A stretch of 64,000 bases of DNA from Ensifer sp. IC4062. Lineage in GTDB: Bacteria > Pseudomonadota > Alphaproteobacteria > Rhizobiales > Rhizobiaceae. Shown in pieces: positions 17,588 to 26,173 of this stretch. The stretch spans positions 124,001 to 188,000 of the forward strand of contig NZ_JADYVD010000004.1 of the NCBI RefSeq assembly GCF_020193575.1, given 5' to 3'. Below the pieces are notes generated by a model, which saw only the letters and a list, made by a program, of their open reading frames with translations, did no database searches and was not told where the DNA came from. Position 1 is the stretch's first letter; the number at the start of each line of letters is the position of its first letter. A program made the position numbers and the translations under genes.

Positions 17588-18115
17588 TTACTTGGCCAGG
17601 TCACGAGCCATCTGAAGGTGATGCTCGAGGGCCGGAAGTGTCTTCCCCGCCCATGCCTTCAGATCGGGGTTGTCCCCCTCCTCAGCGTAGCGTTTGAAGA
17701 CATCCACGGCATCCTCATGCGCTTCCACCTGGTCTTCACGGTATTGCTCGTTGAACTCGGCCCCCTGCAGGCCTTTAAGTTCGTTGAGTGTCTCCTGTTG
17801 ATCCTCAGACATGGCTGTGGCCGGTGCGGCTTTCACCTTGCCGCCATCGATGAGCTGCTTAAGCTCGGTGGTCGTTTTCTGGTGATCCTGCACCATCTGC
17901 TGGGCAAACGCCTTTGTCGCACCGTCGGTTCGCTCAAGTGCGACCTTGCTGGATTCGAGTTCGTACATGTCACTCATGGAGACTTCCTTTACGAAGTCCT
18001 CCGTCTTTGGGGGCACGCCAACCAAGGTGTTTACACCTGACTTCTCGGCGGCCGACTGCGCCAGGGCAGATGTTGCCACCATCATAACGGCGGCCATCAA
18101 AGCAATCTCTCGCAT
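17588..18115 (-). CDS. DUF4142-family periplasmic protein
   Basis: A 175-residue secreted protein. A signal peptide (ALMAAVMMVATSALAQ) is followed by the DUF4142 ferritin-like helical domain: DFVKEVSMSDMYELESSKVAL, FAQQMVQDHQKTTTELKQLI, QYREDQVEAHEDAVDVFKRYA and a terminal helix with LPALEHHLQMARDLA. Metal-binding-like His and Glu residues are present, but the family's activity is not settled. GAAGGAGAAG precedes the ATG at 18115. An EcfG-type promoter lies 28-53 bases upstream, consistent with a periplasmic stress role. Confidence 0.9.
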   Translation of the reverse strand: MREIALMAAVMMVATSALAQSAAEKSGVNTLVGVPPKTEDFVKEVSMSDMYELESSKVALERTDGATKAFAQQMVQDHQKTTTELKQLIDGGKVKAAPATAMSEDQQETLNELKGLQGAEFNEQYREDQVEAHEDAVDVFKRYAEEGDNPDLKAWAGKTLPALEHHLQMARDLAK

Positions 18116-18142
18116 TGGTTCTTCTCCTTCATGCAACCGGTC

Positions 18143-18168
18143 GAACAAAGGAGAATCGAACTTGTTCC
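18143..18168 (-). promoter_or_regulatory. EcfG/RpoE2-type promoter
   Basis: On the minus strand, GGAAC (18168-18164), 17 bases, GTTC (18146-18143), upstream of the DUF4142 gene. Confidence 0.7.
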
Positions 18169-18227
18169 CTGATGTCCCCTCCGGCTGTTCCCAAGCCGAA
18201 CGGGCGGACAGACAGACGCTTGGGACC

Positions 18228-18252
18228 GGAACATAGCGGGCGTTCAAGGATT
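18228..18252 (+). promoter_or_regulatory. Weak EcfG/RpoE2-like promoter
   Basis: GGAAC at 18228-18232 with TT at 18251-18252 (spacing 18), but the -10 reads GATT. It sits 27 bases before the diheme cytochrome gene; plausible only. Confidence 0.3.
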
Positions 18253-18278
18253 GGGTGGACGCTCTCGGAGACTAGAGA

Positions 18279-19208
18279 ATGCGCGATACACTTGCGCTCG
18301 CGTATGACTGGCCGCTGACCTCGGCGGCCGCAGTGACGTTGGTCATAGTTTGCGCGTGCTGGTTCTTGACAATGCCGGTTGCCAGCTTCGAATCCGCCGG
18401 ATCGACCTTGACCGAGGGGAGTGCATCGCGTGGCGAAATCATCTTTGCCGCGGGAGGCTGCGCCTCCTGCCACGCGACGCCTGGACAGCCGGATCATCTG
18501 AAACTCGGCGGCGGCCTCGCCCTCGCATCGCCTTTCGGGACGTTCAGGGTCCCCAACATCTCGCCCGATCCCATCGACGGCATAGGATCGTGGTCCGTCG
18601 CTGATCTGGCAAACGCGTTGATCAGCGGCGTCTCACCGGCCGGCCGGCATTATTATCCGGTGTTTCCCTACCCCAGTTATACAAGCATGCGGTCTGATGA
18701 CGTCAGGGACCTCTATGCATACCTCCAGTCGTTACCGCGCGTTTCTGGTCGGGCACCGCCGCACGATCTCTTCCTCTTTTTCCGCGTCCGTCGGTTCGTT
18801 GGCTTCTGGAAGCTCCTTTTCTTTCGCGAAGGCAAATCAGAGGCGATCCTAAACGAGGATCCCGTTCACGGCAGGGGGGCCTATCTTGTCGAAACCCTCG
18901 CCCATTGCGCCGACTGTCACTCAACGCGCAACATCTTCGGCGCGATAAGGCCAGCCACTCGTTTTGCCGGCGGACCGGATCCGGAGGGGACCGGTTTCGT
19001 GCCCAACATAACGCCAGCGCGGATCGGCGGCTGGTCCGAGGCGGATCTCGCCGAAATGTTGAACAGCGGCAGGACGCCCAATCATGGGAGGGTGGGATCG
19101 TCAATGCGCGACGTCGTCGCGAACACATCGCAGCTGCCGGAAAGCGATCGTATAGCTATCGCCAGATACATCAAATCACTGCCAGTTCGCCCAACACCGC
19201 ATCCTTGA
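18279..19208 (+). CDS. Membrane-anchored diheme cytochrome c
   Basis: A 309-residue protein with an N-terminal membrane anchor (residues 12-34) and two c-type heme domains, with motifs CASCH near residue 63 and CADCH near residue 210. Methionine or histidine sixth ligands were not assigned. The architecture resembles cytochrome subunits that accept electrons from periplasmic dehydrogenases (AdhB-type), so it could link the aldehyde oxidoreductase upstream to the oxidases downstream; that link is inference. It is convergent with the coxMNOP-type operon. Confidence 0.85.
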   Translation: MRDTLALAYDWPLTSAAAVTLVIVCACWFLTMPVASFESAGSTLTEGSASRGEIIFAAGGCASCHATPGQPDHLKLGGGLALASPFGTFRVPNISPDPIDGIGSWSVADLANALISGVSPAGRHYYPVFPYPSYTSMRSDDVRDLYAYLQSLPRVSGRAPPHDLFLFFRVRRFVGFWKLLFFREGKSEAILNEDPVHGRGAYLVETLAHCADCHSTRNIFGAIRPATRFAGGPDPEGTGFVPNITPARIGGWSEADLAEMLNSGRTPNHGRVGSSMRDVVANTSQLPESDRIAIARYIKSLPVRPTPHP

Positions 19209-19210
19209 GG

Positions 19211-19624
19211 TCACTGCGCGTACAGATAGGCCGCGAGATGCCTCGCCTCCGGCTCGGTGATCCCGGTCGCGGGCATGGCGGAATGCTGCGAAAAGCGCTG
19301 CGGCGAGACGATCCAGTTTACGAGATTTTCCGACGTATTTTCGACAACGCCGGCAAGATAGACGCGCTCGCGCAGGCCGACGAGCGGACCGCCAACCCTA
19401 CCATCGGCGCCCGGCACGCCCGGAATGACGTGGCATCCACCGCAGCCATACTTACGAAAGATGGGAGGTGCTTGCGATGGATCGCCTCGGGTCATAGCCA
19501 TCGCCACGGAACGCCGCTGCTGCCTCTCCTTCAAGACATTAGCGCCAACCATGACCAACGCCAGCACAACGACAACGCTCGTCAGTAGGAGCGAAGTTCT
19601 AAGGCGAGTGGAAGCGGCTTGCAT
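19211..19624 (-). CDS. Monoheme cytochrome c
   Basis: A 137-residue protein with an N-terminal membrane segment (about residues 8-30) and a single c-type heme site, CGGCH, near residue 60. The C-terminal fold contains PLVGLRERVYLAGV and the MPATGIT methionine, a probable axial ligand. It is the last gene of the oxidase operon and overlaps the ctaG-like gene by 26 bases. GAGGAGGGTTTC precedes the ATG. Its likely role is electron donor to the adjacent oxidase. Confidence 0.85.
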   Translation of the reverse strand: MQAASTRLRTSLLLTSVVVVLALVMVGANVLKERQQRRSVAMAMTRGDPSQAPPIFRKYGCGGCHVIPGVPGADGRVGGPLVGLRERVYLAGVVENTSENLVNWIVSPQRFSQHSAMPATGITEPEARHLAAYLYAQ

Positions 19625-20495
19625 GAAACCCTCCTCTACTCGACCTTGCGATCCATAGCGCCAGCAGCGCCAGCGCCGCGCCGCCATAAATGATGCCGCC
19701 GGGCACCCACATCAACATGCCAGCGAGTTGCTGATCCTCGAGCTGCGTCAGACCCCAATCCGGCGCCGTCTGCGTTTGGACCGGATAGATCACACGTGGC
19801 GCAAGCGCGATCAGGGCGCCGAGCGTGCTGGTGTGCAGCATGGTGAGGAAAAGATGCCAAGCAGCAACGCCTCGGTCGCTCCGCCAAACCATCGACCACC
19901 AGAACAGGAGCGCCGTCAGGAAGAAACTGAGATGTTGCAGCCGGTGAACAATCATATCGGTCAGTGTTGCATCGAACAGCAGCGGCGCATGCCAGGCCCA
20001 GATTGCGGCCCCATGCAGCACGGTGGCGACGGTCGCGCGGATGAGCCAATCCCATGCGACCTGGACAAATTTCTCCTTCATCCCTCGCCGGATCAGGCGC
20101 CGGATTTTTCTCGGCAGCCCCCAAAGCAGCACCCCCACCGGCCGCGAGAGAACGAGAAGAGGTGCCGACACCGCCATGACAAGTTCATGTTCGATCATGT
20201 GCAGAGCGAAAAGGTGCTCCCCAAGGAAATGCAGAGGCGACACTAACGCCGCCGCAAGCATCAGCCATCCAGCCCACCAGATTAGGACGGACCTTTCAGT
20301 TACGCCTCGGCTGTTGCGCGAGTGCAGCCATAGCCGGAGGGAGCCGAATGCATAGAGCAGGCCCGCGATGCCGACCGGCATTACGACCCATGGATCTACG
20401 TTCCAGACGAAAATCGAGGCATGCGGCTCAGCCTCGTGGGCGGCAGCCGGCCCCGTCAGAAGGGACAACAACAGTGCGGCAACTACGATAGGCAT
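19599..20495 (-). CDS. ctaG: CtaG-type cytochrome oxidase assembly protein (Caa3_CtaG family)
   Basis: A 298-residue inner-membrane protein with a signal-like N-terminus and about seven membrane helices. Family features include conserved histidines in LHMIEHELVM, HGAAIWAWHAPLLFD and HRLQHLSFFLTALLFWW. Members are tied to copper-site maturation of caa3-type oxidases (distinct from the Cox11-type CtaG). It overlaps both neighbours, consistent with one operon. Earlier in-frame codons belong to the upstream gene's frame space and are not used. Confidence 0.85.
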   Translation of the reverse strand: MPIVVAALLLSLLTGPAAAHEAEPHASIFVWNVDPWVVMPVGIAGLLYAFGSLRLWLHSRNSRGVTERSVLIWWAGWLMLAAALVSPLHFLGEHLFALHMIEHELVMAVSAPLLVLSRPVGVLLWGLPRKIRRLIRRGMKEKFVQVAWDWLIRATVATVLHGAAIWAWHAPLLFDATLTDMIVHRLQHLSFFLTALLFWWSMVWRSDRGVAAWHLFLTMLHTSTLGALIALAPRVIYPVQTQTAPDWGLTQLEDQQLAGMLMWVPGGIIYGGAALALLALWIARSSRGGFHASRFHSP

Positions 20496-20794
20496 GGGTC
20501 GAGCAGCACGGCAGCGGCTCCCTGCAGGAGAATGGCAAAGGCGAAGGCGAGGCCGGCAAGCACGCTCAGCTTGACGACGAACAGATTTGCTCGAGACTCG
20601 CCTGGCCCGATACGAGCATGAGAGGCAGCGGTTCCGAGGAGTGCCAGCGCCACAGCACCAAACGAGGCGACAGTCGACCAGGACGCACCGGCGCCACAAT
20701 CGATGTAAGGCAGGATTTGCCCGAGCTGAGTATTGATCGCCCAGGCGCCGGGCGCGAAAAGTAAGCCCGCGTATTTGGCGATTCCAGTGCTCAT
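20483..20794 (-). CDS. coxP: Small membrane protein of the oxidase operon (CoxP-like)
   Basis: A 103-residue protein with three predicted membrane helices. Its place after coxM-, coxN- and coxO-like genes matches the coxMNOP operon described in Bradyrhizobium, where CoxO and CoxP together correspond to subunit III. It overlaps its upstream neighbour as ATGA. The assignment rests mainly on gene order and size. Confidence 0.6.
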   Translation of the reverse strand: MSTGIAKYAGLLFAPGAWAINTQLGQILPYIDCGAGASWSTVASFGAVALALLGTAASHARIGPGESRANLFVVKLSVLAGLAFAFAILLQGAAAVLLDPCLS

Positions 20795-21393
20795 AGCCTG
20801 GGGACCCAGTAGATACAGACGTAAAGGGGAAGCCACGCAACGATCACGAAGTTCCAATAGAGGCAATTATCCTCGACATCGCCGTAGCGACGCGTGTTAT
20901 CGCCGTACCGGGTAAACATCAGGCAGGTGAGAACAAGCGTATCTATGAGGTCGGTAATGACATGAGCGGTATGGAGGCCCAGCAACGTCCACACGATCGA
21001 GCCATAGGCATTTTCATCCCAGCTGACATGCATGGCAGGAAATTCGAAGATGCGGGGTGCGAGCGGCGCCGCCTCAAGGAGCGACATCACGATCAGCCCG
21101 ATACGGACCTTCGCGAGCGCTCTCGCCTTCGCCCAGCGTGAAACGAGGATATTCGGGACGATGCTTGCGAGGAGGAGCAGCGTCAGGACGCTCCCCGGGG
21201 AAAGGTCTGGCACCGGCGCATCGATAGGCCAGTTCGGAGCGATGCTGAACAAGTAGAAATAGATGGCAATCGCCAGAGCGAAGGCGCTTCCCTCGATGAG
21301 CATGAAGCCGCAGGTTCCCCACCAAGCGGGGCTGGCAGCACCCATCCCGTGCAGGGGCAGTTTCGATACGTCCAGCGCCGCTCTCTCTTTCAT
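20791..21393 (-). CDS. coxO: Cytochrome c oxidase subunit III (CoxO-like)
   Basis: A 200-residue membrane protein with about five helices. Subunit III features include WWGTCGFMLIEGSAFALAIAIYFYL at the start of the core and GLHTAHVITDLIDT with the conserved His, ending DVEDNCLYWNFVIVAWLPLY. It lacks the first two helices of long subunit III versions. It overlaps subunit I and the next gene by four bases each. Confidence 0.85.
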   Translation of the reverse strand: MKERAALDVSKLPLHGMGAASPAWWGTCGFMLIEGSAFALAIAIYFYLFSIAPNWPIDAPVPDLSPGSVLTLLLLASIVPNILVSRWAKARALAKVRIGLIVMSLLEAAPLAPRIFEFPAMHVSWDENAYGSIVWTLLGLHTAHVITDLIDTLVLTCLMFTRYGDNTRRYGDVEDNCLYWNFVIVAWLPLYVCIYWVPRL

Positions 21394-23303
21394 GACGCGT
21401 CCTCCGCCGTGCCCTTCGGCCAAAACCAGCCGATCAGGGTCACCGCAACTGGGATCGCCCCCCAGACGACCGCCCACGGCGTGAAAATCGAACCGATCAG
21501 CATGATCGACGTGGCGATCGCCGCCCAGAACGGCCAGATGGAGTCGCGCGGCGACGATTCCCGCGCTTCCGGCAAGGCCTCAACCACGCTGCTTACAATG
21601 AGTTCCCGGCGATCGACCCGCAGTCCCGCCGTCACGGCGAGTTCCTCGGGATGCATCCAAAGAGGATCGCAAGCATCGACAACGGGGATCCTGCGAAAAT
21701 TATATGCCGGAGGCGGCGAGGACGTCGCCCACTCCAGCGTCGCTGCCTTCCAAGGATTTGGTCCGGCCGGTAAGCCTGATCGCCAGGCGCGGAGAACATC
21801 GATGAAGAAGACGAGAAAGCCGGAAACCAGGAGCAGCGCGCTCAAGCTGATGAACAGGTTCAACCCTCCCCAGGGCAGGTCCGGCTGGTAGGTGTAGACC
21901 CGACGCGGCATACCCAGAAGACCGAGAATGTGCATCGGGAAGAATGTCAGGTTGAAACCCAGGAAAATGAGGCCGAACGCCCATCGTCCGAGCCGCTCGC
22001 TCATCATCCGACCGGTCATTTTTGGAAACCAGTAGTAGATGGCGCCGAGCAACGGAAAGACCGCGCCACCGACCAGCACGTAGTGGAAGTGCGCAACTAC
22101 GAAATATGTATCATGAACCTGCGTATCGAATGGCACGGATGCGACCATGACTCCGGTCAGGCCACCGATCACAAACGTGACGATGAAGCCGATCACGAAC
22201 AGGAGCGGTGTCGCAAATACCGGCCGACCGAGCCACAGCGTCGCCAGCCAGCAGAAAACCTGGATTCCCGCCGGCACTGCGATCGCCATGCTCGAAGCCG
22301 TGAAGAAACTCTCCCCGAGCCGCGGCAGACCAACGACGAACATGTGATGTACCCAAAGACCGAAGGCCAGGATACCCGTGGCAATGAAAGCCATCACCAG
22401 CGGCAGATAGCCGAATATGGCGCGACGGGAAAATGTGGCGACGATCGTCGAAACCATGCCCGCGGCCGGCAGAAAAATAATGTAGACTTCGGGATGGCCG
22501 AAAAACCAGAACACGTGCTGCCAGAGCAAGGCGTCGCCGCCCGCGGCCGGATTGTAGAACTGCGTTTCTACCAGGCGATCCAGGATGAGTGTTGAACTAG
22601 CAAACATGATCGCCGGCATCGCCATGATAACGATGAACGCCATGACGAGCATGGACCAGACCAGCAGGGGTATGCGGTCTAGCGACATGCCGGGCGCGCG
22701 CTGCTTGAACACCGTGACGACGATTTCCACCGCAACCGCAAGCGCCGACAGCTCGGTGAACGTGATCATCTGCGCCCAAATGTCGGCGCGCTTTCCGGAA
22801 CCATATTCCGGGCCGGAAAGCGGTACATAGGCGAACCAGCCGACATCCGGCGCGGCATCGAGAGCGAAGGAAATCCACAGGAGCAGACCGCCAGCCAAAA
22901 TGATCCAGTAGGAGAAGGCATTCAGCCGAGGAAATGCGATGTTGCGGGTGCCGACCATGAGCGGCACGAGGTAGATGGCCATCGCTTCCATCACCGGGAC
23001 TGCGAACAGGAACATCATGGTGCTCCCGTGCATGGTGAAGATCTGGTTGTATCGGTCTGGGTCGAGAATACGCGCTTCCGGCTGCGCCAGCTGAATGCGC
23101 ATTGCGACTGCCAGCAGCCCCCCCAGGATGAGGAAGACGAATGCAGTGACGATGTAACGCCGAGCGATGGTCTTGTGGTCAACTGTCGCCAGCGCCTTCC
23201 AAATCCCGCCCGGTGTTTGCCAGCTCTGCAAGAGATGCCGTTCGAGCTCGGCGTCATCCAATCGGTCATCCATCAACGGAGATTGCTTCCGGTCCTCAGT
23301 CAT
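21390..23303 (-). CDS. coxN: Cytochrome c oxidase subunit I (CoxN/CtaD-like)
   Basis: A 637-residue heme-copper oxidase subunit I with at least 12 helices. The ligands of the hemes and CuB are intact: His in TMHGSTMMF, HPEVY with the cross-link tyrosine, HH in LWVHHMF and HFH in VVAHFHYV. Two proton-channel residues of the classic A1 enzymes are changed: the K-channel Lys in GIKxF is Gln (AGIQVF), and the D-channel entry Asp in APDMAFPR is Asn (TRNIAFPR); the Glu in GHPEV is kept. The C-terminal 100 residues are an extra domain with two more helices. It overlaps its neighbours in the operon. Confidence 0.92.
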   Translation of the reverse strand: MTEDRKQSPLMDDRLDDAELERHLLQSWQTPGGIWKALATVDHKTIARRYIVTAFVFLILGGLLAVAMRIQLAQPEARILDPDRYNQIFTMHGSTMMFLFAVPVMEAMAIYLVPLMVGTRNIAFPRLNAFSYWIILAGGLLLWISFALDAAPDVGWFAYVPLSGPEYGSGKRADIWAQMITFTELSALAVAVEIVVTVFKQRAPGMSLDRIPLLVWSMLVMAFIVIMAMPAIMFASSTLILDRLVETQFYNPAAGGDALLWQHVFWFFGHPEVYIIFLPAAGMVSTIVATFSRRAIFGYLPLVMAFIATGILAFGLWVHHMFVVGLPRLGESFFTASSMAIAVPAGIQVFCWLATLWLGRPVFATPLLFVIGFIVTFVIGGLTGVMVASVPFDTQVHDTYFVVAHFHYVLVGGAVFPLLGAIYYWFPKMTGRMMSERLGRWAFGLIFLGFNLTFFPMHILGLLGMPRRVYTYQPDLPWGGLNLFISLSALLLVSGFLVFFIDVLRAWRSGLPAGPNPWKAATLEWATSSPPPAYNFRRIPVVDACDPLWMHPEELAVTAGLRVDRRELIVSSVVEALPEARESSPRDSIWPFWAAIATSIMLIGSIFTPWAVVWGAIPVAVTLIGWFWPKGTAEDAS

Positions 23304-24286
23304 TCGAGGCCCTCCATATAAACGGCAAGTTGTCGTAGCTCGTCGCTTGTAAGAGGAACCAGCGGCATGTGGGTTCCGGGCTTCAGCGTCTGTGGATCGG
23401 CGATCCAGGCGGCTAGTGAACCACGGGTGTTTTCGAGCAGGCCCGCTGCAATGGTGCGGCGGCTAGCGATGTGCGTAAGGTCCGGCCCAGTCGTGCCCGA
23501 GGCTCTGGTGCCGCGTATTGTGTGGCATGCGGCGCATTGCTTGGCCATGAACGCGGCTTTGCCCGCGACCGCTTCCGCCTCCGTAGGCTCCGCAACGGGT
23601 CCGCGTTGTCTCTCGGCCCAGCGCTCGTAATCCGCCTGCGCTTCCGCGATTACGAAGAGTGCCATGTGGCTATGCTGCAGACCGCAGAACTCGGCGCACT
23701 GGCCGCGATAGACGCCCGGTCTTTCCGCTCGAAGCGTCAGCGTGTTTTCGCGGCCCGGGATAAGGTCCTGCTTGCCGGCAAGGCTTGGCACCCAAAAGGA
23801 ATGAATGACGTCGCTGCTCCTGAGCCGCAGCCGAACGACTTTCCCAACCGGGATGTGGAGCTCATTGGCCGTCGCGAAGGCGTCCGCAGAGTTGGAACCG
23901 CCATAAGTGAATCGCCACCACCATTGCTGAGCCGTTACGTCGATGGTCAGCTCCGGGCCTGGCGCTTCGGAGAGCGCGCGGGTCGTATAAAAGCTCGCGA
24001 TTGTCAAACCGGTGATGACGAGCACTGTTGCGCCGACCGCGCCGGAAACGACGGCGGCTGCTTTGCGCTCGGAAATCGCGCCGTCGTTTCGATCGCGCCG
24101 ACGCACAAGCGCCAAGACCAAAGCAATCGTGACCAACAACCACACGACAGCGCAGACGAAGATTATCCCAAGAATCAATGCCTTGAGCTCAATCGCCGCG
24201 TGGCCTTCAGCATTCAAGACCGACTGAGCGCCGCTGCATCCGGAAACCAGTAACGCGAGCGGGGGGAGAGCGGAGGTGCTTTTCAA
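23300..24286 (-). CDS. coxM: Cytochrome c oxidase subunit II with fused cytochrome c (CoxM-like)
   Basis: A 328-residue subunit. The N-terminus has a lipoprotein-type signal (LLVSGC), then two membrane helices, then the cupredoxin CuA domain with CAEFCGLQHSHM, giving the C-x3-C-x3-H-x2-M set. After the CuA domain comes a c-type heme domain (CAACH near residue 247), so this is a caa3-like subunit II that can accept electrons directly. It overlaps the cytochrome gene upstream and subunit I downstream by four bases each. Confidence 0.9.
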   Translation of the reverse strand: MKSTSALPPLALLVSGCSGAQSVLNAEGHAAIELKALILGIIFVCAVVWLLVTIALVLALVRRRDRNDGAISERKAAAVVSGAVGATVLVITGLTIASFYTTRALSEAPGPELTIDVTAQQWWWRFTYGGSNSADAFATANELHIPVGKVVRLRLRSSDVIHSFWVPSLAGKQDLIPGRENTLTLRAERPGVYRGQCAEFCGLQHSHMALFVIAEAQADYERWAERQRGPVAEPTEAEAVAGKAAFMAKQCAACHTIRGTRASGTTGPDLTHIASRRTIAAGLLENTRGSLAAWIADPQTLKPGTHMPLVPLTSDELRQLAVYMEGLE

Positions 24287-24897
24287 GGTGACGGCCCTTG
24301 GTCGGAACGGGGCGGTACCGGGGGGGCCTCATTGAAGAGAATGGCGGCCGGCGCCCGGTTTTCCGCCGGTCGGGTATGCTTGTCGTCGTTCCGGCTCGGA
24401 GCAGCCAAGGAAGCCGAGTAGGCGCCGATCGTCTTCACGTAACCGGCAAGCTGCCAGATCTGGTCGGTCGTCATCCTGCTGCCGAAGGCCGGCATTCCCC
24501 GGGGCCGTCCGTCTCGAATGGAGGCCGCTATCGCGACCACTGAGGGTCCATATAACCACCATCCATCAAGCAAAGACGGTCCCGCCCCGCCTCGGCCGTC
24601 GCCGTGGCAGGACGCGCACCCGAACCAGGAATAGAGCCGCTTGCCCTGGCTTAGGTCATAAGCACTCGTTTCATAGGGCCTATCGAGCGCGAAATAGATT
24701 TCGGGAGGCGCGCCACCGATGCCGCCAGGCATCAGGCGCAACTGGTTGAGAGCGGCTGCCACCGGAGGGTCTGTCCGATATTGCCGCGGCTGACGTGCCA
24801 AGCCGATGAGAGCCGCGAGACCGACGAGCAATAGAAAGAACAAGATAGTGACTAACGGCTGCGCGACGTTACTATTAAGAACCTTGCCTGGCATCAT
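24283..24897 (-). CDS. Membrane-anchored cytochrome c, first gene of the oxidase operon
   Basis: A 204-residue protein with an N-terminal membrane helix (residues 14-35), one c-type heme site CASCH near residue 95, and methionines in GMPAFGSRM as candidate axial ligands. The C-terminal 45 residues are Pro/Ala-rich and probably disordered. The first codon could be either of two adjacent ATGs (24897 or 24894). It heads the seven-gene operon running to 19211. No EcfG-type promoter was found in the 187 bases upstream. Confidence 0.85.
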   Translation of the reverse strand: MMPGKVLNSNVAQPLVTILFFLLLVGLAALIGLARQPRQYRTDPPVAAALNQLRLMPGGIGGAPPEIYFALDRPYETSAYDLSQGKRLYSWFGCASCHGDGRGGAGPSLLDGWWLYGPSVVAIAASIRDGRPRGMPAFGSRMTTDQIWQLAGYVKTIGAYSASLAAPSRNDDKHTRPAENRAPAAILFNEAPPVPPRSDQGPSP

Positions 24898-25084
24898 TCA
24901 AGCTCCAGAGCACTGGCCCCTGATCAACGGGCATCTCACTGGACCGGCCGAGGTATGCCGGCAAGCTGTGAGAAGGCGTTCTCGCTCCGGCATTGATGGC
25001 TCAGGCCTACAGCGCGTCGGCTTCCGAATGTGCGCGGCGCGGTACCCCGTGGGAGCTAATTGTGGTCGGCATTGCGCTTGCAGA

Positions 25085-25258
25085 CTACGTGACTGCACTT
25101 CCGACCATCAGCGCCAGAACAAGGAACACCAGGAAAATCAATACGGCGATGTAAAACAGTATCTTGGCAATGCCTGCGGTCGCTGACGAAATGCCGGAGA
25201 ACCCGAGGAGGCCAGTTATCAACGAGATAACGAAGAAAATAAGGGCCCATTTCAGCAT
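25085..25258 (-). CDS. DUF1328-family small membrane protein (YtjA-like)
   Basis: A 57-residue protein made of two hydrophobic helices, with the DUF1328 pattern [20 protein letters not shown] and [16 protein letters not shown]. The start has GAGAAGG upstream. It follows the 48-residue gene by 52 bases on the same strand and may share its EcfG-type promoter. Function unknown; the family is a common small inner-membrane protein. Confidence 0.9.
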   Translation of the reverse strand: MLKWALIFFVISLITGLLGFSGISSATAGIAKILFYIAVLIFLVFLVLALMVGSAVT

Positions 25259-25310
25259 CGCAACACCTTCTCTTCTTCAAAGCCAGAGCGCAAACGGCCA
25301 CCGGCGCGTA

Positions 25311-25457
25311 TCAGCGGCTATTTCGGTTCGGATCCTTGCCTGCGGCCTGGCTACTTCTCTTGACGTCGTCTTTCTTGCCCTGATCGCCTCCGCGATTTCC
25401 GCCGTGCGTGCCCTTTGAAGTCTTTGCGGTCTTTCCGTCCTTCACGTTTGTGGCCAT
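25311..25457 (-). CDS. Small hydrophilic stress-type protein, 48 residues
   Basis: A lysine-, glycine- and aspartate-rich peptide with no hydrophobic segment (GTHGGNRGGDQGKKDDVKRS), probably disordered. GAGGAGGGCGAG precedes the ATG. The EcfG-type promoter at 25495-25520 lies at proper distance. It is similar in style to other small hydrophilic proteins in the window. No family named. Confidence 0.7.
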   Translation of the reverse strand: MATNVKDGKTAKTSKGTHGGNRGGDQGKKDDVKRSSQAAGKDPNRNSR

Positions 25458-25494
25458 CTCGCCCTCCTCGACAGGTTAAGTCTTGCGCACAACG

Positions 25495-25520
25495 CAACCG
25501 CGAAACGAGGATAAAGTTCC
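25495..25520 (-). promoter_or_regulatory. EcfG/RpoE2-type promoter
   Basis: On the minus strand, GGAAC (25520-25516), 17 bases, GTTG (25498-25495), upstream of the 48-residue protein and DUF1328 genes. Confidence 0.7.
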
Positions 25521-25656
25521 GTCATCCTTGCTTTGCAGATGACGACATTCGGTTGGCCCGAAGCTTGGGCCGGGAGCTTGAGTTTGGTACCGGGGAGGAA
25601 CGCGCCTAGGGACGCAGGAATGCACCCATGTGCATGGGATTATGCTCAACGCTCGC

Positions 25657-25980
25657 TCAACGCTGGGTCGAAATGATGTTGTCGAGCCTTACCCTGCCGC
25701 CGATTACTCCGCGCGTCGCCCCCGCGGATGCTGGTCCCTCCTCGACAACCGTATAGAGCCTCTCGCTTCGGAAGGCGCTCGCCATATCTGTCGTAACGCC
25801 TTCAGCAGGCTTCGCGTCGATTTCGCGGAAGTCGAGTTCCGCCTCAGCGGCAACGATGCGGGCATCGCCGCTCGACCTTGCAACTACGATCAATTCGCCT
25901 TGATACGTGGCGTTTTGCCAGTTCGGGTCGTCGGGTTCCGCCAGCGGCGACAGCCGGTATATCTTCAGTTCTTCCTGCAT
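25657..25980 (-). CDS. Hypothetical protein
   Basis: A 107-residue soluble protein, mixed alpha/beta in appearance, with LKIYRLSPLAEPDDPNWQNA and GELIVVARSSGDARIVAAEAELDF near the start. A TTGAGGCAATTC site precedes the ATG at 25980; earlier in-frame codons lack one. It is divergent from the YciF-like gene with a weak EcfG-like promoter between. I recognise no family. Confidence 0.65.
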   Translation of the reverse strand: MQEELKIYRLSPLAEPDDPNWQNATYQGELIVVARSSGDARIVAAEAELDFREIDAKPAEGVTTDMASAFRSERLYTVVEEGPASAGATRGVIGGRVRLDNIISTQR

Positions 25981-26040
25981 GAATTGCCTCAAGGTCACTT
26001 GCAGCCGTGTCAAACGACCGAAACCGCGTCTTGCAGCATC

Positions 26041-26066
26041 CAATTGCCGACGATCGGAATTGTTCC
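26041..26066 (-). promoter_or_regulatory. Weak EcfG/RpoE2-like promoter
   Basis: On the minus strand, GGAAC (26066-26062), then ATTG (26044-26041). The TT spacing of 18 fits, but the -10 lacks the preferred G. It precedes the 107-residue gene. Confidence 0.4.
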
Positions 26067-26118
26067 GAACTCAAGCGGCCGGTGTTCACGCTCCGCGCCT
26101 CCCCTCCCGTTCAATGCC

Positions 26119-26143
26119 GGAACATTTCCAGGGGTCACCGGTT
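26119..26143 (+). promoter_or_regulatory. EcfG/RpoE2-type promoter
   Basis: GGAAC at 26119-26123, 16 bases, GGTT at 26140-26143, 30 bases before the YciF-like ATG. Confidence 0.75.
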
Positions 26144-26173
26144 GGAGCACACCGAAATCGAAGGGAACGTGCA